The notes beneath the pieces were generated by a model, which was not told the origin of the DNA, ran no database searches, and saw only the letters and a list, made by a program, of their open reading frames with translations. A stretch of DNA of 64,000 bases from Oceanobacillus damuensis. GTDB lineage: Bacteria; Bacillota; Bacilli; Bacillales; Amphibacillaceae. The position numbers and the translations under genes are program-made. The DNA is taken from the NCBI RefSeq assembly GCF_001618145.1, contig NZ_LQNF01000004.1, positions 186,001-250,000 of the forward strand, read 5' to 3'. Of this stretch, positions 1 to 8,220 are shown one piece after another. Numbering within the stretch: the stretch's first letter is position 1; each line of letters begins with the position of its first letter.

Positions 1-1
1 T

Positions 2-370
2 GAGGCACTATTAAATCGTGACATTGCCTTTCCTGAAAAAATAAAGCAAATTATATTCGATAAAAAGGAAGCCGCGAACCATATAAATGAGGAATTCTAC
101 AACCATGTAATGCAAGATTATTCATCAGGTATAAACTATATTGAGGAACTCTATGCAAGAGACATATTTCCAAAAATTCTTGAATTATTCAATGTAGGAA
201 GAGAGCAGGGCTATATTCGTCATGATATATCAAATGAGGCAATCTTGTTTTATATCCAGATGCTAAAGGAAGCAATGCAGAAGAAAGAGATTTATCAAAA
301 GGTGTTACCGATGACAGAAGATATTACAAAGCTAATATTTTATGGGATTATTGGAAATGAAAAGGAGTGA
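2..370 (+). CDS. TetR-family transcriptional regulator, C-terminal part (start outside window)
   Basis: The reading frame is open from base 2 to the stop at 370 and has no required start inside the window, so this is the 3' end of a gene that begins upstream. The visible 122 residues are all helical and lack the DNA-binding HTH. The pattern (phosphorylatable-looking linker, then a helix rich in Leu/Ile ending GREQGYIRHDIS) resembles the ligand-binding domain of TetR/AcrR repressors, where a 'G.I..D' turn is common. The ligand cannot be told. It lies 5' of the rib mini-operon in the same direction, separated by about 190 bases with its own promoter, so a regulatory link is possible but unproven. 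Confidence 0.6.
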   Translation, partial: EALLNRDIAFPEKIKQIIFDKKEAANHINEEFYNHVMQDYSSGINYIEELYARDIFPKILELFNVGREQGYIRHDISNEAILFYIQMLKEAMQKKEIYQKVLPMTEDITKLIFYGIIGNEKE

Positions 371-557
371 GTGGAGCTCTTTAGAAAGTGTTCCAGATCT
401 TACCACTTACTATCCACATCTGTTCCATATGTGAGTCCCCCTTTTATTTACGATACATTTCGCCTACACTAATAATGTAAGGAATGCATATTTATAATTC
501 GATCAACATAAAAGTATGCAGGAGTTTTACAATTATCACTTTTCCGAGAAAATAAAA

Positions 558-586
558 TTGATGATATATCAATTTTTAATTATACT
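558..586 (+). promoter_or_regulatory. SigA-type promoter with overlapping inverted repeat, rib mini-operon
   Basis: TTGATG (558-563) and TATACT (581-586) are separated by exactly 17 bases. Transcription would start near 593, downstream of the ATG at 590, which argues that translation begins at 614. TTGAT (558-562) and ATCAA (568-572) form an inverted repeat over the -35 box, a plausible operator. The predicted leader is only about 20 bases, too short for an FMN riboswitch. Confidence 0.55.
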
Positions 587-613
587 AAGATGAAAGTGAA
601 AGGGGATTATTCG

Positions 614-1369
614 ATGGGACAAATTAATCTGGAATCAAAAGTCTTTTCTATATTAAAAAACAAAATACAATTGATAAGATCTGAAGACCGTGCGATATAT
701 TTAGTTGGACCTATTCAGCTGCCTGTTAACTTATATGGGGAAACTACCATCTTCCAGTGGTACTGCTGGCTAAATTATGATGAGGTAACTGAGGATTATG
801 AAAAGATTATCGACAAATTGTCTTCCTCCAACCTGGCCGAATACCAGCAATCAAGTGTTTTAGTATATGGTGATTTCGAGAATGCAGAGGATGCCCTGAT
901 ACGCATGCATTCCATTTGCCATACTGGAGATATATTTGGAAGTAAGCGTTGTGATTGTGGTTTCCAACTGAAAGAATCCATGAAAAAAATTAAGGAACAT
1001 GGTACGGGCGCCTTGTTTTACCTGGCAAACCATGAAGGGCGAGGAATCGGCCTGTTCAGCAAGGCAATGGCCTATGTCCTCCAGGAAAATGGCTATGATA
1101 CAGTAGAAGCCAACGAAAGTCTCGGGTTTGTAAATGACTCCCGAAACTACGATGATGCGATTAACGTACTGAAACAATTACGAACAAAACCGGTAACCTT
1201 AATCACCAACAATCCAAAGAAACTGGAAGCACTGGAAGATTCCGGCATGCTTGTCTCCGGACGGACGCCACTATGGGGAGATGTTTCCGAGTACAATGAA
1301 AAATATCTGCAAACGAAAGTGATCAAGTCAGGTCATTTAAAGGAAGAAAGGACTTGTGACAATGACTAA
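614..1369 (+). CDS. ribA: GTP cyclohydrolase II (stand-alone RibA)
   Basis: This enzyme opens the GTP ring to give 2,5-diamino-6-ribosylamino-4(3H)-pyrimidinone 5'-phosphate, formate and pyrophosphate, the first riboflavin step. The zinc-site cysteines are visible as C-x10-C-D-C (about residues 102, 113, 115), followed by the HEGRGIGL motif and the C-terminal TNNPKK segment. I chose ATG 614 over 590: GAAAGGGG ends 8 bases before 614 and the mapped promoter would start RNA downstream of 590. The protein has about 60-90 residues before the core that are too short to be the DHBP synthase domain normally fused in Bacillus RibBA. Its stop overlaps the start of ribD. No FMN riboswitch is visible upstream. 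Confidence 0.88.
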   Translation: MGQINLESKVFSILKNKIQLIRSEDRAIYLVGPIQLPVNLYGETTIFQWYCWLNYDEVTEDYEKIIDKLSSSNLAEYQQSSVLVYGDFENAEDALIRMHSICHTGDIFGSKRCDCGFQLKESMKKIKEHGTGALFYLANHEGRGIGLFSKAMAYVLQENGYDTVEANESLGFVNDSRNYDDAINVLKQLRTKPVTLITNNPKKLEALEDSGMLVSGRTPLWGDVSEYNEKYLQTKVIKSGHLKEERTCDND

Positions 1370-2459
1370 CGATGCTTTTTACATGGACCTTGCTTTAATA
1401 AATGCACAAGCAGTAAAAGGGCAAACAGATCCTAATCCACTTGTAGGTGCCGTGATTGTCAATCATAACCGCATTGTTGGAGTCGGTGCACATTTAAAAG
1501 CAGGAGAACCACATGCTGAGGTTCATGCATTGCAAATGGCTGGAGAGAAGGCAAAAGGCGGGACAATCTATGTAACCTTGGAACCATGCTCACATCACGG
1601 ACGAACCGGCCCTTGTGCTGTGGCGATTGTAGAGGCTGGGATTAAAAAAGTGGTCATAGCAACACTGGACCCTAATCCAATTGTTGCAGGAAATGGTGTG
1701 AAAATTTTAAGAGACGCAGGAATTGAAGTAATTACTGGCGTTAAGGAGAACGAATCGATAGAGTTAAATGAAGTCTTCAACAAGTTTATTGTGGAAAAGA
1801 AGCCATTCGTCACATTAAAATCCGGTGTAACTTTGGATGGTAAGGTTGCATCCCATACGTTCAACAGCAAATGGATTACTTCAGAAGAGGCAAGACATGA
1901 TGTCCACCAGCTGAGAAATGAAAATATGGCAATTCTTGTAGGGATAAACACCGTTTTGAAAGATGACCCTGCATTAACAACGAGAATACCAAATGGCCGT
2001 CATCCAATCCGCATTATTATGGATTCCAGTTTGAAAATCCCTTTAGATGCACAGGTTATTACGGACAAGCAGGCAGATACATTGATTTTTACCAGTCAAA
2101 ACTATGATAAAGAAAAAAGAAAGTTACTTGAATCCTTAAACATTACCGTTATCGAAACTAGCGGAAGCGAACATACCGATCCAGTTGAAGTGGTCTCTCA
2201 ATTAGGTGAAAGAGACATCTCTTCCCTGTTGATTGAAGGTGGAGGAAATATTAATGCTTCTTTTCTGGAACATGGGCTTATAGATAAAGTGGTGCTTTAT
2301 TTTGCACCAAAGTTAATCGGTGGCAAGGATGCACCTACATTCCTTGAAGGCACAGGAATCGATATGATGAAGGACGCAATCGAACTGACAAATACAGATA
2401 TAAGCAGGGTCGGTCAGGACTTCAAATTTGTCGGATATCCGAGCTATCGCAATTCTTAA
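1362..2459 (+). CDS. ribD: Riboflavin-type deaminase/reductase RibD
   Basis: Bifunctional enzyme: the N-terminal zinc deaminase acts on the RibA product and the C-terminal DHFR-like reductase reduces the ribosyl chain, giving 5-amino-6-ribitylaminouracil 5'-phosphate. The deaminase shows HAE (about residue 50) and PC-x7-PC zinc motifs; the reductase begins near the KSGVTLDGK segment and contains LLIEGGG. Length (about 365 residues) is normal for full bifunctional RibD. ATG 1362 has GAAAGGA 9 bases upstream; a GTG at 1356 is the alternative. The start lies inside the ribA 3' end, indicating translational coupling. The usual partners ribE (ribC), ribBA and ribH are not adjacent. Confidence 0.9.
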   Translation: MTNDAFYMDLALINAQAVKGQTDPNPLVGAVIVNHNRIVGVGAHLKAGEPHAEVHALQMAGEKAKGGTIYVTLEPCSHHGRTGPCAVAIVEAGIKKVVIATLDPNPIVAGNGVKILRDAGIEVITGVKENESIELNEVFNKFIVEKKPFVTLKSGVTLDGKVASHTFNSKWITSEEARHDVHQLRNENMAILVGINTVLKDDPALTTRIPNGRHPIRIIMDSSLKIPLDAQVITDKQADTLIFTSQNYDKEKRKLLESLNITVIETSGSEHTDPVEVVSQLGERDISSLLIEGGGNINASFLEHGLIDKVVLYFAPKLIGGKDAPTFLEGTGIDMMKDAIELTNTDISRVGQDFKFVGYPSYRNS

Positions 2460-2476
2460 GATAATGAGGGAAGTTT

Positions 2477-3040
2477 ATGAAATTCGGTTTTGATATTGAT
2501 GATACATTAATTAACTTAAGAGAGCATGCTTTCCATATTTATAATAAAAAATTAAACAGAGATGTGGGAATCAACGTATTTAAAAATATCCAGCGCGTGG
2601 AAATCCATGAAGCTTTTGATATGTCTGAGGAACAAGGAAAGGAAATGTGGAATAACTCCCTTGAGGAGATTTACTATACATACTGCCCCCCATTTCCAGG
2701 CGCAGTGGAAACATTGCAGACACTTGAAGAAAAGGGCCACGAAATTTACTATATTACAGCCCGACCAAAAGAACATGGTGAAAGGTCAAAGGAATGGTTA
2801 AAGCAACGGGGATTTCCAGTAAATGATAAACGTTTTTTCTACGGGATGCGTGATGAAGAAAAACTGTATACCATCCAGAAACTGCAGCTTGATTATTATG
2901 TAGACGATAAACCCACTGTCCTTCACACATTGGCAGACAGCTCAATTAAATTATATGTAAAAGACCAGGCTTATAATCGAGACATGAAGGACATTCCAAG
3001 AATTGTGGAATGGACAGACTTTATAAATGAAATATTATAA
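2477..3040 (+). CDS. HAD-superfamily phosphatase, 5'-nucleotidase type C-like
   Basis: The protein starts with the HAD nucleophile motif FDIDDTL (Asp7 and Asp9), has the second motif Thr in YYITARP, and the third acidic motif in YYVDDKP. Length (187 residues) and layout resemble the NT5C/YqfW-like group of cytosolic deoxyribonucleotidases. It begins 17 bases after ribD with AGGGAAG as ribosome site and ends at a strong terminator, so it is the third gene of the operon. The family dephosphorylates small phosphometabolites. By context it is a good candidate for the phosphatase that turns the RibD product into free 5-amino-6-ribitylaminouracil, the step done in B. subtilis by other HAD proteins (YcsE, YwtE, YitU). 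That function is inference. Confidence 0.75.
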   Translation: MKFGFDIDDTLINLREHAFHIYNKKLNRDVGINVFKNIQRVEIHEAFDMSEEQGKEMWNNSLEEIYYTYCPPFPGAVETLQTLEEKGHEIYYITARPKEHGERSKEWLKQRGFPVNDKRFFYGMRDEEKLYTIQKLQLDYYVDDKPTVLHTLADSSIKLYVKDQAYNRDMKDIPRIVEWTDFINEIL

Positions 3041-3046
3041 GGTCAT

Positions 3047-3085
3047 AAGAAGGCTATTCCAACCTATTGGAATAGCCTTCTTTAC
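3047..3085 (+). terminator. Rho-independent terminator of rib mini-operon
   Basis: A 16-bp perfect stem (3047-3062 with 3067-3082, core GGCTATTCC/GGAATAGCC) with a 4-base loop follows the HAD gene by 7 bases and runs into T residues. Confidence 0.85.
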
Positions 3086-3358
3086 TGTTTGCTTTTTCCT
3101 GGAAGATTGGTACAGCGGGATTACACTTATCTAACCGAAAAAAACGGTTGTCATTGGCAAAAGATATGTTACCGCGTTTATGAATGTAAAAAAATTACAA
3201 AAGGAACTTTAATATTAAACGATAACTTATAATAGTTGTTTCTAATTTTAAGGATGAATACAAAAATCCTCCGCAATATATTACATATTTCATTAGTCCG
3301 TATTTTCATGTATACTTATTAACAATAGTTACTATTTTTCCAGGAAGGTGTGAATGTC

Positions 3359-4003
3359 TTGCCAATACCAACTGATCACTCCAAGCCAATTCGTTTATCA
3401 GCAAAGGAAAATGCGTATAATCAGCTTCAGCAATGGATTATTGACGGTACTTTACTGCCAGGTGAAAAGCTAAACGATACAGAACTCGCAAAAGCCCTGG
3501 GAGTCAGCAGAACACCCATACGGGAATCGTTACAATTACTGGAGTCCCAAGGATTTGTAAAAATGTATCCCGGAAAGGCAACACAAGTAACGGAAGTGGA
3601 AAAGGATTCCATTAAAGACCTTCTCCCTCCATTAGCCGTCATCCAAGCCTTATCTGCAGAATTGGCGATCCCCAATTTGACAGATGAAATTTTGGAACAG
3701 CTGAAAAAAACAAATGATCTTTTTTCGGATGCCATCCGAACTGAGAATTATTATTCCGCTTTAAAAGTTGATGAGCAGTTCCATAAAATAATAGTATCGG
3801 CCGCAAATAATAAATACATAGACGGAATATTGGAATCGCTACAGGCACATGTAAGAAGGCAATTTTTCCATAATTCAATTGCATTGACTGAAAAATCGGT
3901 CGATGACCACTGGGAGATCATCAACCTACTGGAGGCCGGGGATGTACAAGCTTTATCAACTGTTATGAAGGAAAACTGGGTACGGAACATTAATAAGTTT
4001 TAA
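3359..4003 (+). CDS. GntR-family transcriptional regulator, FadR/FCD subfamily
   Basis: The N-terminal winged helix is clear: a 'AYNQLQQWIIDGTLLPGEKL' type helix followed by TELAKALGVSRTPIRESLQLLESQGFV, the GntR recognition region (about residues 20-75). The remaining 140 residues are helical with a late histidine-containing segment, as in the metal-binding FCD effector domain that senses organic acids or sugars. TTG 3359 is preferred because AGGAAGG ends about 8 bases before it; the GTG at 3350 touches that ribosome site. The target is unknown; no metabolic gene is coupled to it, and a repeat region follows. Confidence 0.8.
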   Translation: MPIPTDHSKPIRLSAKENAYNQLQQWIIDGTLLPGEKLNDTELAKALGVSRTPIRESLQLLESQGFVKMYPGKATQVTEVEKDSIKDLLPPLAVIQALSAELAIPNLTDEILEQLKKTNDLFSDAIRTENYYSALKVDEQFHKIIVSAANNKYIDGILESLQAHVRRQFFHNSIALTEKSVDDHWEIINLLEAGDVQALSTVMKENWVRNINKF

Positions 4004-4249
4004 GCAATATCTAAACAAAGCTTTAGCAGAATAAAACCGGAAAATTCCCCTTGGTATAATTAGGAAATCTGGAGATATACTGCCTAAGTTCATAGCAGAT
4101 TAACTGTCATGTCTAAACAGCCTGAATACTTCTGGACGCTCTGCATTCGTTTTGTCAGGATCTAGTCGTATTTGATATAAAATGCGACGTAACTTCTAAT
4201 TGTGTTAGAACTTTAGCACGAATAATGGAAGCGAGATACTACGGCGACC

Positions 4250-4427
4250 GCTCTGGGAAATACACTGCGCGCATTCTAAGGCGGCTGGTGAGCCAACTTG
4301 CGCTAAAGCGCTGCGTTGTCTCACCTATGCCTCTGCTCCCGCAGAACAAGGAATGCTTCGACAGCGTTACATCGCACGCAGAAAATGCGGATGCATTTTC
4401 AAGGAGTCTCCGTGTATTTCCCAGAGC
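4250..4427 (-). repeat. Structured intergenic repeat, family A, copy 1 (inverted, with internal insertion)
   Basis: The ends are a perfect 16-bp inverted repeat (4250-4265 with 4412-4427, GCTCTGGGAAATACAC and its complement). Read on the minus strand it contains GGAGACTCC, GGCATAGGTGAGACA and GGCTCACCAGCCGCC in the same order as the copy at 4585-4700. Relative to that copy it carries about 60 extra bases between GGAGACTCC and the GGGAG segment, including an 8-bp hairpin (GAAAATGC/GCATTTTC). Similar structured repeats are common between genes in Bacillaceae. A 69-codon open frame across it is not a credible gene. Confidence 0.75.
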
Positions 4428-4584
4428 TAGTTAGAAGATTCCTGCTAATTATTATCCTTCCAATACTTAAAAATCACGAATGAATTTACGTCGTTTATTT
4501 AAAAATGCTTAGATGCACTGAAAGTAAATCAAACGTGTTGATTGTTCTTGAGCAAAATTATTTTTTTGATAAAACTCCATACAA

Positions 4585-4700
4585 GCAGCCCGTATACACG
4601 GAGACTCCAACGGGAGGAAAGGCATAGGTGAGACACTGAAATGCGCTAGCATGAAGGGGCTCACCAGCCGCCCGTGGAAAGCGAAGTGTATACGGGCTGC
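4585..4700 (+). repeat. Structured intergenic repeat, family A, copy 2
   Basis: The element is bounded by a perfect 15-bp inverted repeat (4585-4599 with 4686-4700, GCAGCCCGTATACAC and its complement). Inside are GGAGACTCC, an AGGTGAG...CTCACC stem and GCCGCCCG. It matches the copy at 4250-4427 in opposite orientation but the outer stem sequence differs. The rest of the 4004-4853 interval shows no gene. Confidence 0.75.
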
Positions 4701-4853
4701 GGTTGCCGAAGTTACTTGTTTCCATTACCAGGTTAGAGATCTAATAGTTGTTCATAGTTTACATAAAATACGAGGCTTATAAAGCAACAATAACCCGAAA
4801 ACCAGCCAAACTTTTGAACTTATTTATCAGTGCGGAAGTTGAGTAAACAAATG

Positions 4854-4896
4854 AAAAAACCGGCTTTCCTCTTTAACAGAGGGGAGCCGGTTTTTT
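4854..4896 (-). terminator. Terminator of brnQ
   Basis: An inverted repeat with A-run on the left and T-run on the right (AAAAAACCGGCT ... AGCCGGTTTTTT) lies directly after the brnQ stop; it could work in both directions. Confidence 0.85.
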
Positions 4897-4900
4897 CAAT

Positions 4901-6259
4901 TTATACTTCCTGTGGAGAACTTAAATTCTGCCATCTGGCAATTGCCCCAGTAACTACAATAACAATGACTGCCGGCAACAACCAGCCTAGCCCTTCATTA
5001 TAGAATGGAAGAACACTTTCAAAGAAGGACAAGAATGGTTTCATCCAGTTGAAATATTCAATCCCAAGTGAAGCACACAATGCTTTTAATCCATCAAAGA
5101 CAGCGATGATGAACGTTACCGCTGTAGTTGTCACATATACCAATCTCGCATGATTGAACAGTGGAGAAATAAATGTGAGTAACATCAGAACGATCGCCAG
5201 CGGATATAAGAACATTAAAACTGGTATAGAGAATGTGATAATATTGGCCAATCCGAAATTGGCAATGACAAATGTTAATACTGAGAAAAACACAACTAAT
5301 ACTTTATAGCTCAATTTTGGAAATAATGTATTGAAGTACTCCGCATTCGCTGTGATTAATCCAATTGCTGTCGTCAAACAAGCTATAATAATCACTAAAG
5401 CAAGCATTACCGATCCGAATGTTCCGAAGTAGTGGGACGCAGCGCCACTAAGTACCGGACCGCCTGTATCAAATAAACCTAAAGCAGAAGTACTCGTTGC
5501 ACCAAGGTAAGCAATTCCTACATAAATAATACCAAGCAGTGCAATTGCAATGAAACCTGATTTTGCTGTTGCAGAAAGGATTTCATTTTTTCCCGTAATT
5601 CCCATTGATCGAATAACATTGATTACAATTATACCGAACACAAGGGAAGCCAATGCATCCATAGTGTTATAACCTTCTAAAAATCCAGTCATAAACGCAC
5701 CACTCTGATACGCTTCCTCTGGTGATTGCAAGGATCCCATCGGATTAAACAAAGCGACAAGCAGCAGAACTGCCAACAGTACTACAAGTACCGGCGCCAA
5801 AAATTTCCCTACATTATCCACTATTTTAGCCGGATATAGTGAGAAAACAAGTGCAATGGCGAAGAAGATAACTGTGAAAATAAGCAGTGCCGGTTGCAAT
5901 GAACCTTCACTGACAAAAGGTGCAATTCCTACTTCAAATGCAACTGTTCCCGTTCTCGGTGCAGCAAAGAACGGTCCAATCGTCAGATAGAGTAATGCCG
6001 TAAAAAATATGCCATATATTGGATGAACTCTACTAGCCAGATCCTCCAGGTTTCTGCTTCCGGAAAAGCCCATCGCCAGTATTCCGAGCAAAGGCAGTCC
6101 TACTCCCGTAATCAGAAATCCAATTGCAGCCGGGCCGAGGTTTACCCCTGAATATTGACCCAATTGAGCTGGAAAAATCAGGTTTCCTGCTCCAAAAAAT
6201 AATGCGAACAACATAAATCCAATTGCTGCATAAGAAGATAATGATAGCTTGTTCTTCAT
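4901..6259 (-). CDS. brnQ: Branched-chain amino acid carrier BrnQ
   Basis: Sodium- or proton-coupled inner-membrane carrier for Leu, Ile and Val. The protein has about 12 hydrophobic segments and the family N-terminal signature FALFFGAGNLIFPAQLG followed by GFLITGVGLPLLG. Start chosen at 6259 (MKNKLSLSS): AGGGGGG sits 9 bases upstream, whereas the longer frame from 6322 has a non-membrane, poorly translated extension. Length about 452 residues is normal. It is monocistronic, divergent from the mtnE-type transaminase. An imperfect CodY-like box occurs in the shared upstream region (6406-6420), consistent with but not proof of CodY control. Confidence 0.9.
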   Translation of the reverse strand: MKNKLSLSSYAAIGFMLFALFFGAGNLIFPAQLGQYSGVNLGPAAIGFLITGVGLPLLGILAMGFSGSRNLEDLASRVHPIYGIFFTALLYLTIGPFFAAPRTGTVAFEVGIAPFVSEGSLQPALLIFTVIFFAIALVFSLYPAKIVDNVGKFLAPVLVVLLAVLLLVALFNPMGSLQSPEEAYQSGAFMTGFLEGYNTMDALASLVFGIIVINVIRSMGITGKNEILSATAKSGFIAIALLGIIYVGIAYLGATSTSALGLFDTGGPVLSGAASHYFGTFGSVMLALVIIIACLTTAIGLITANAEYFNTLFPKLSYKVLVVFFSVLTFVIANFGLANIITFSIPVLMFLYPLAIVLMLLTFISPLFNHARLVYVTTTAVTFIIAVFDGLKALCASLGIEYFNWMKPFLSFFESVLPFYNEGLGWLLPAVIVIVVTGAIARWQNLSSPQEV

Positions 6260-6405
6260 GATATAATTCCCCCCTCTTATTCTTAGCCCTATATATATTA
6301 TTAAATTTTTTGAATTCTCCAAGAGCTATAGTGCGATATATCAATGTTGATAATAATACTACCTCCGAACATAAAATGCAATATATTACAGAACATTTAT
6401 TAGAT

Positions 6406-6420
6406 AATTTTCGTAAAAAG
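6406..6420. promoter_or_regulatory. Weak CodY-box-like sequence
   Basis: AATTTTCGTAAAAAG matches the CodY consensus AATTTTCWGAAAATT at 11 of 15 positions and lies between brnQ and the transaminase, both amino-acid genes. AT-rich sequence makes chance matches easy. Confidence 0.25.
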
Positions 6421-6540
6421 ATGGATTTTTCTTATTTTAGTCAAAGTTATTTAGTTCTTATCATTTCTTCTATAGACATCCACATTAAAAGAATATAAGA
6501 TTTAGATAATAATTTTACTTAACTGCAAAAGAGGTTTTTT

Positions 6541-7707
6541 ATGATGGATTTTTCAAATCGCTTACAAAATTTACCTACTCAATTCTTTGCTACATTAGTG
6601 AAAAAGGTAGCTGCGGCTATCGCTGAAGGCAGAGATGTTATTAATTTGGGGCAAGGAAACCCGGACCAGCCTACACCACAACATATCGTGAAAGCAATGC
6701 AGGAGGCTGTTGAAAATCCAAATACGCATAAGTATTCCCCTTTTCGCGGCACAAATGAACTTAAACAGGCAGCTGCGGATTTCTACAAACGGGAATACAA
6801 TGTCGAACTCGATCCCGAATTGGAAGTCGCGATATTGTTCGGTACAAAAGCAGGCTTGGTTGAACTCCCGCTCGCTTTAATGAATGAAGGAGAATTATTA
6901 TTGCTTCCCGACCCAGGGTATCCCGATTACTTATCTGGCGCCGCCCTGGCGAATATCACTTATGACACGATGCCTTTACACCGTGCAAAAGGTTTTTTGC
7001 CCGACTATGAAGCGTTGACCAATGACCAGAAAGAAAAAGCGAAATTACTTTATTTAAACTATCCGAATAATCCTACTGGCGCTGTGGCAACGTCTAAATT
7101 TTTTGAAGAAACCGTTCGTGTAGGCAAGAAGCATGACATAGGCATTGTCCATGACTTTGCCTATGGTGCTATTGGTTTTGACGGGGAAAAACCAATCAGC
7201 TTTATGGAGACTGAAGGTGCCAAAGAAGTGGGAATTGAACTGTATACCTTATCCAAAACGTATAATATGGCAGGGTGGCGTGTAGGTTTTGCAGTTGGAA
7301 ACGCAAAAATGATTGAAGCTATTAATCTGCTGCAGGATCACTTGTTTGTAAGCATATTCCCGGCCGTGCAACACGCTGCAACTATCGCATTAACAGGAAA
7401 TCAGGATTGCGTAGATGAGCTGGTATCCTTATATGAAAGGCGCCGTAATACATTGATTAACGAGTGTAAGCGCATAGGATGGGAGGTAACTGCCCCAAAA
7501 GGGTCCTTTTTCGCATGGCTGCCAGTACCTGAAGGTTTTCAAAGTGAAGAATTCGCTGACCACTTACTTGAGAAAGCCGATGTTGCTGTAGCTGCTGGTG
7601 TCGGGTTCGGTTCTTATGGAGAAGGATACGTAAGGGTTGGACTTCTTGTGGATGAAGAACGGATTATAGAAGCCATATCCCGGATAGAAAAGTTAGATGT
7701 TTTTTAA
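6541..7707 (+). CDS. mtnE: Class I/II aminotransferase, MtnE-like (methionine salvage)
   Basis: PLP-dependent fold type I aminotransferase of 388 residues. It closely follows the B. subtilis MtnE pattern: INLGQGNPDQPTP near residue 35, YPNNPTGA (substrate/PLP asparagine), HDFAYG, and the PLP lysine in LSKTYNMAGWR, ending with GEGYVRVGLL. MtnE transaminates 2-keto-4-methylthiobutyrate to methionine, the last step of methylthioadenosine recycling. AAGAGGT precedes the tandem ATG ATG at 6541. Unlike Bacillus, it is not preceded by the S-box and the other mtn genes are absent here; instead an S-box and the methionine transporter follow it. Confidence 0.85.
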   Translation: MMDFSNRLQNLPTQFFATLVKKVAAAIAEGRDVINLGQGNPDQPTPQHIVKAMQEAVENPNTHKYSPFRGTNELKQAAADFYKREYNVELDPELEVAILFGTKAGLVELPLALMNEGELLLLPDPGYPDYLSGAALANITYDTMPLHRAKGFLPDYEALTNDQKEKAKLLYLNYPNNPTGAVATSKFFEETVRVGKKHDIGIVHDFAYGAIGFDGEKPISFMETEGAKEVGIELYTLSKTYNMAGWRVGFAVGNAKMIEAINLLQDHLFVSIFPAVQHAATIALTGNQDCVDELVSLYERRRNTLINECKRIGWEVTAPKGSFFAWLPVPEGFQSEEFADHLLEKADVAVAAGVGFGSYGEGYVRVGLLVDEERIIEAISRIEKLDVF

Positions 7708-7775
7708 AGTTAGGATTGACAGATTCTTTTATTTGCGTTAGTTTTAATAACAATATTGATAATTAAATAGATGAT

Positions 7776-7884
7776 CTCTTATCATGAGTAGCTGAGGGAC
7801 TGGCCCGATGAAGCTCGGCAACCTTTATGCATAAAGCATAATGGTGCTAAATCCTGCAAAACATTTTGTTTTGATAGATAAGAG
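7776..7884 (+). ncRNA. SAM-I (S-box) riboswitch
   Basis: P1 is CTCTTATC (7776-7783) pairing with GATAAGAG (7877-7884). Inside are the invariant S-box blocks: GCTGAGGGACTGGCCCGATGAAG, CGGCAACC and GGTGCTAA-TCCTGCA. The aptamer binds S-adenosylmethionine. The P1 3' strand can alternatively pair with 7906-7918, which is the 5' side of the terminator that follows, giving the usual SAM-ON terminator logic. The downstream genes are metN and metP, though 340 bases away. Confidence 0.95.
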
Positions 7885-7901
7885 GAGCCTGTAGCAAATA
7901 C

Positions 7902-7937
7902 AAGCCTCTCTTTCTTATAAAGTGAGGCTTTTTCTAT
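7902..7937 (+). terminator. S-box expression-platform terminator
   Basis: AAGCCTC (7902-7908) pairs with GAGGCTT (7924-7930), followed by TTTCTATT. Formation is expected when SAM stabilises P1 of the riboswitch just upstream. Confidence 0.85.
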
Positions 7938-8178
7938 TATCCTCACAAGTATTTATAAACATAGGCAGGAAATAAATACGGACTAATTTTATCATTCGTT
8001 TTATTGGTTGGGCATACTTAGTTCATGCAGAAATGAAACATCCAGAGCTTTACTAAGCGAAGATACATTTTTTATTGGAAAACAGCTGTGGAAAATCTAT
8101 TAATGCTTATCAATCAGAGGAGAAAAATGTATTTATTGAAGAAAAATTTTAATTGGTTTTAGTTGAATAAAGGTAAGA

Positions 8179-8220
8179 GAATGCTGTCTCTTGAAGCAGC
8201 ATTCCCTTTTGAAAGGAATG
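8179..8220 (+). promoter_or_regulatory. Alternative hairpins at the metN ribosome binding site
   Basis: GAATGCTG (8179-8186) pairs with CAGCATTC (8197-8204). The CATTC of that stem can instead pair, within 8200-8209, with AAAGGAATG (8212-8220), which contains the metN ribosome site. The two structures exclude each other. A 12-codon frame with a good ribosome site (8127-8162) lies upstream. Regulation by this switch is an inference; the interval 7938-8178 holds nothing else recognisable. Confidence 0.35.

Noticed and set aside
371-613. FMN riboswitch ahead of ribA
   Set aside because: No RFN conserved blocks are present and the mapped leader is only about 20 bases.
860-1177. 105-codon minus-strand frame
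   Set aside because: Shadow of ribA on the opposite strand.
4225-4434. 69-codon plus-strand open frame
   Set aside because: It lies almost wholly within a family A repeat, has no ribosome site and odd composition; not a gene.
6310-6498. 62-codon plus-strand frame between brnQ and mtnE
   Set aside because: Very AT-rich, no ribosome site, overlaps the brnQ leader.
8127-8162. 12-codon leader peptide before metN
   Set aside because: Good ribosome site but no run of Met or other telling codons; not enough to list as a gene.
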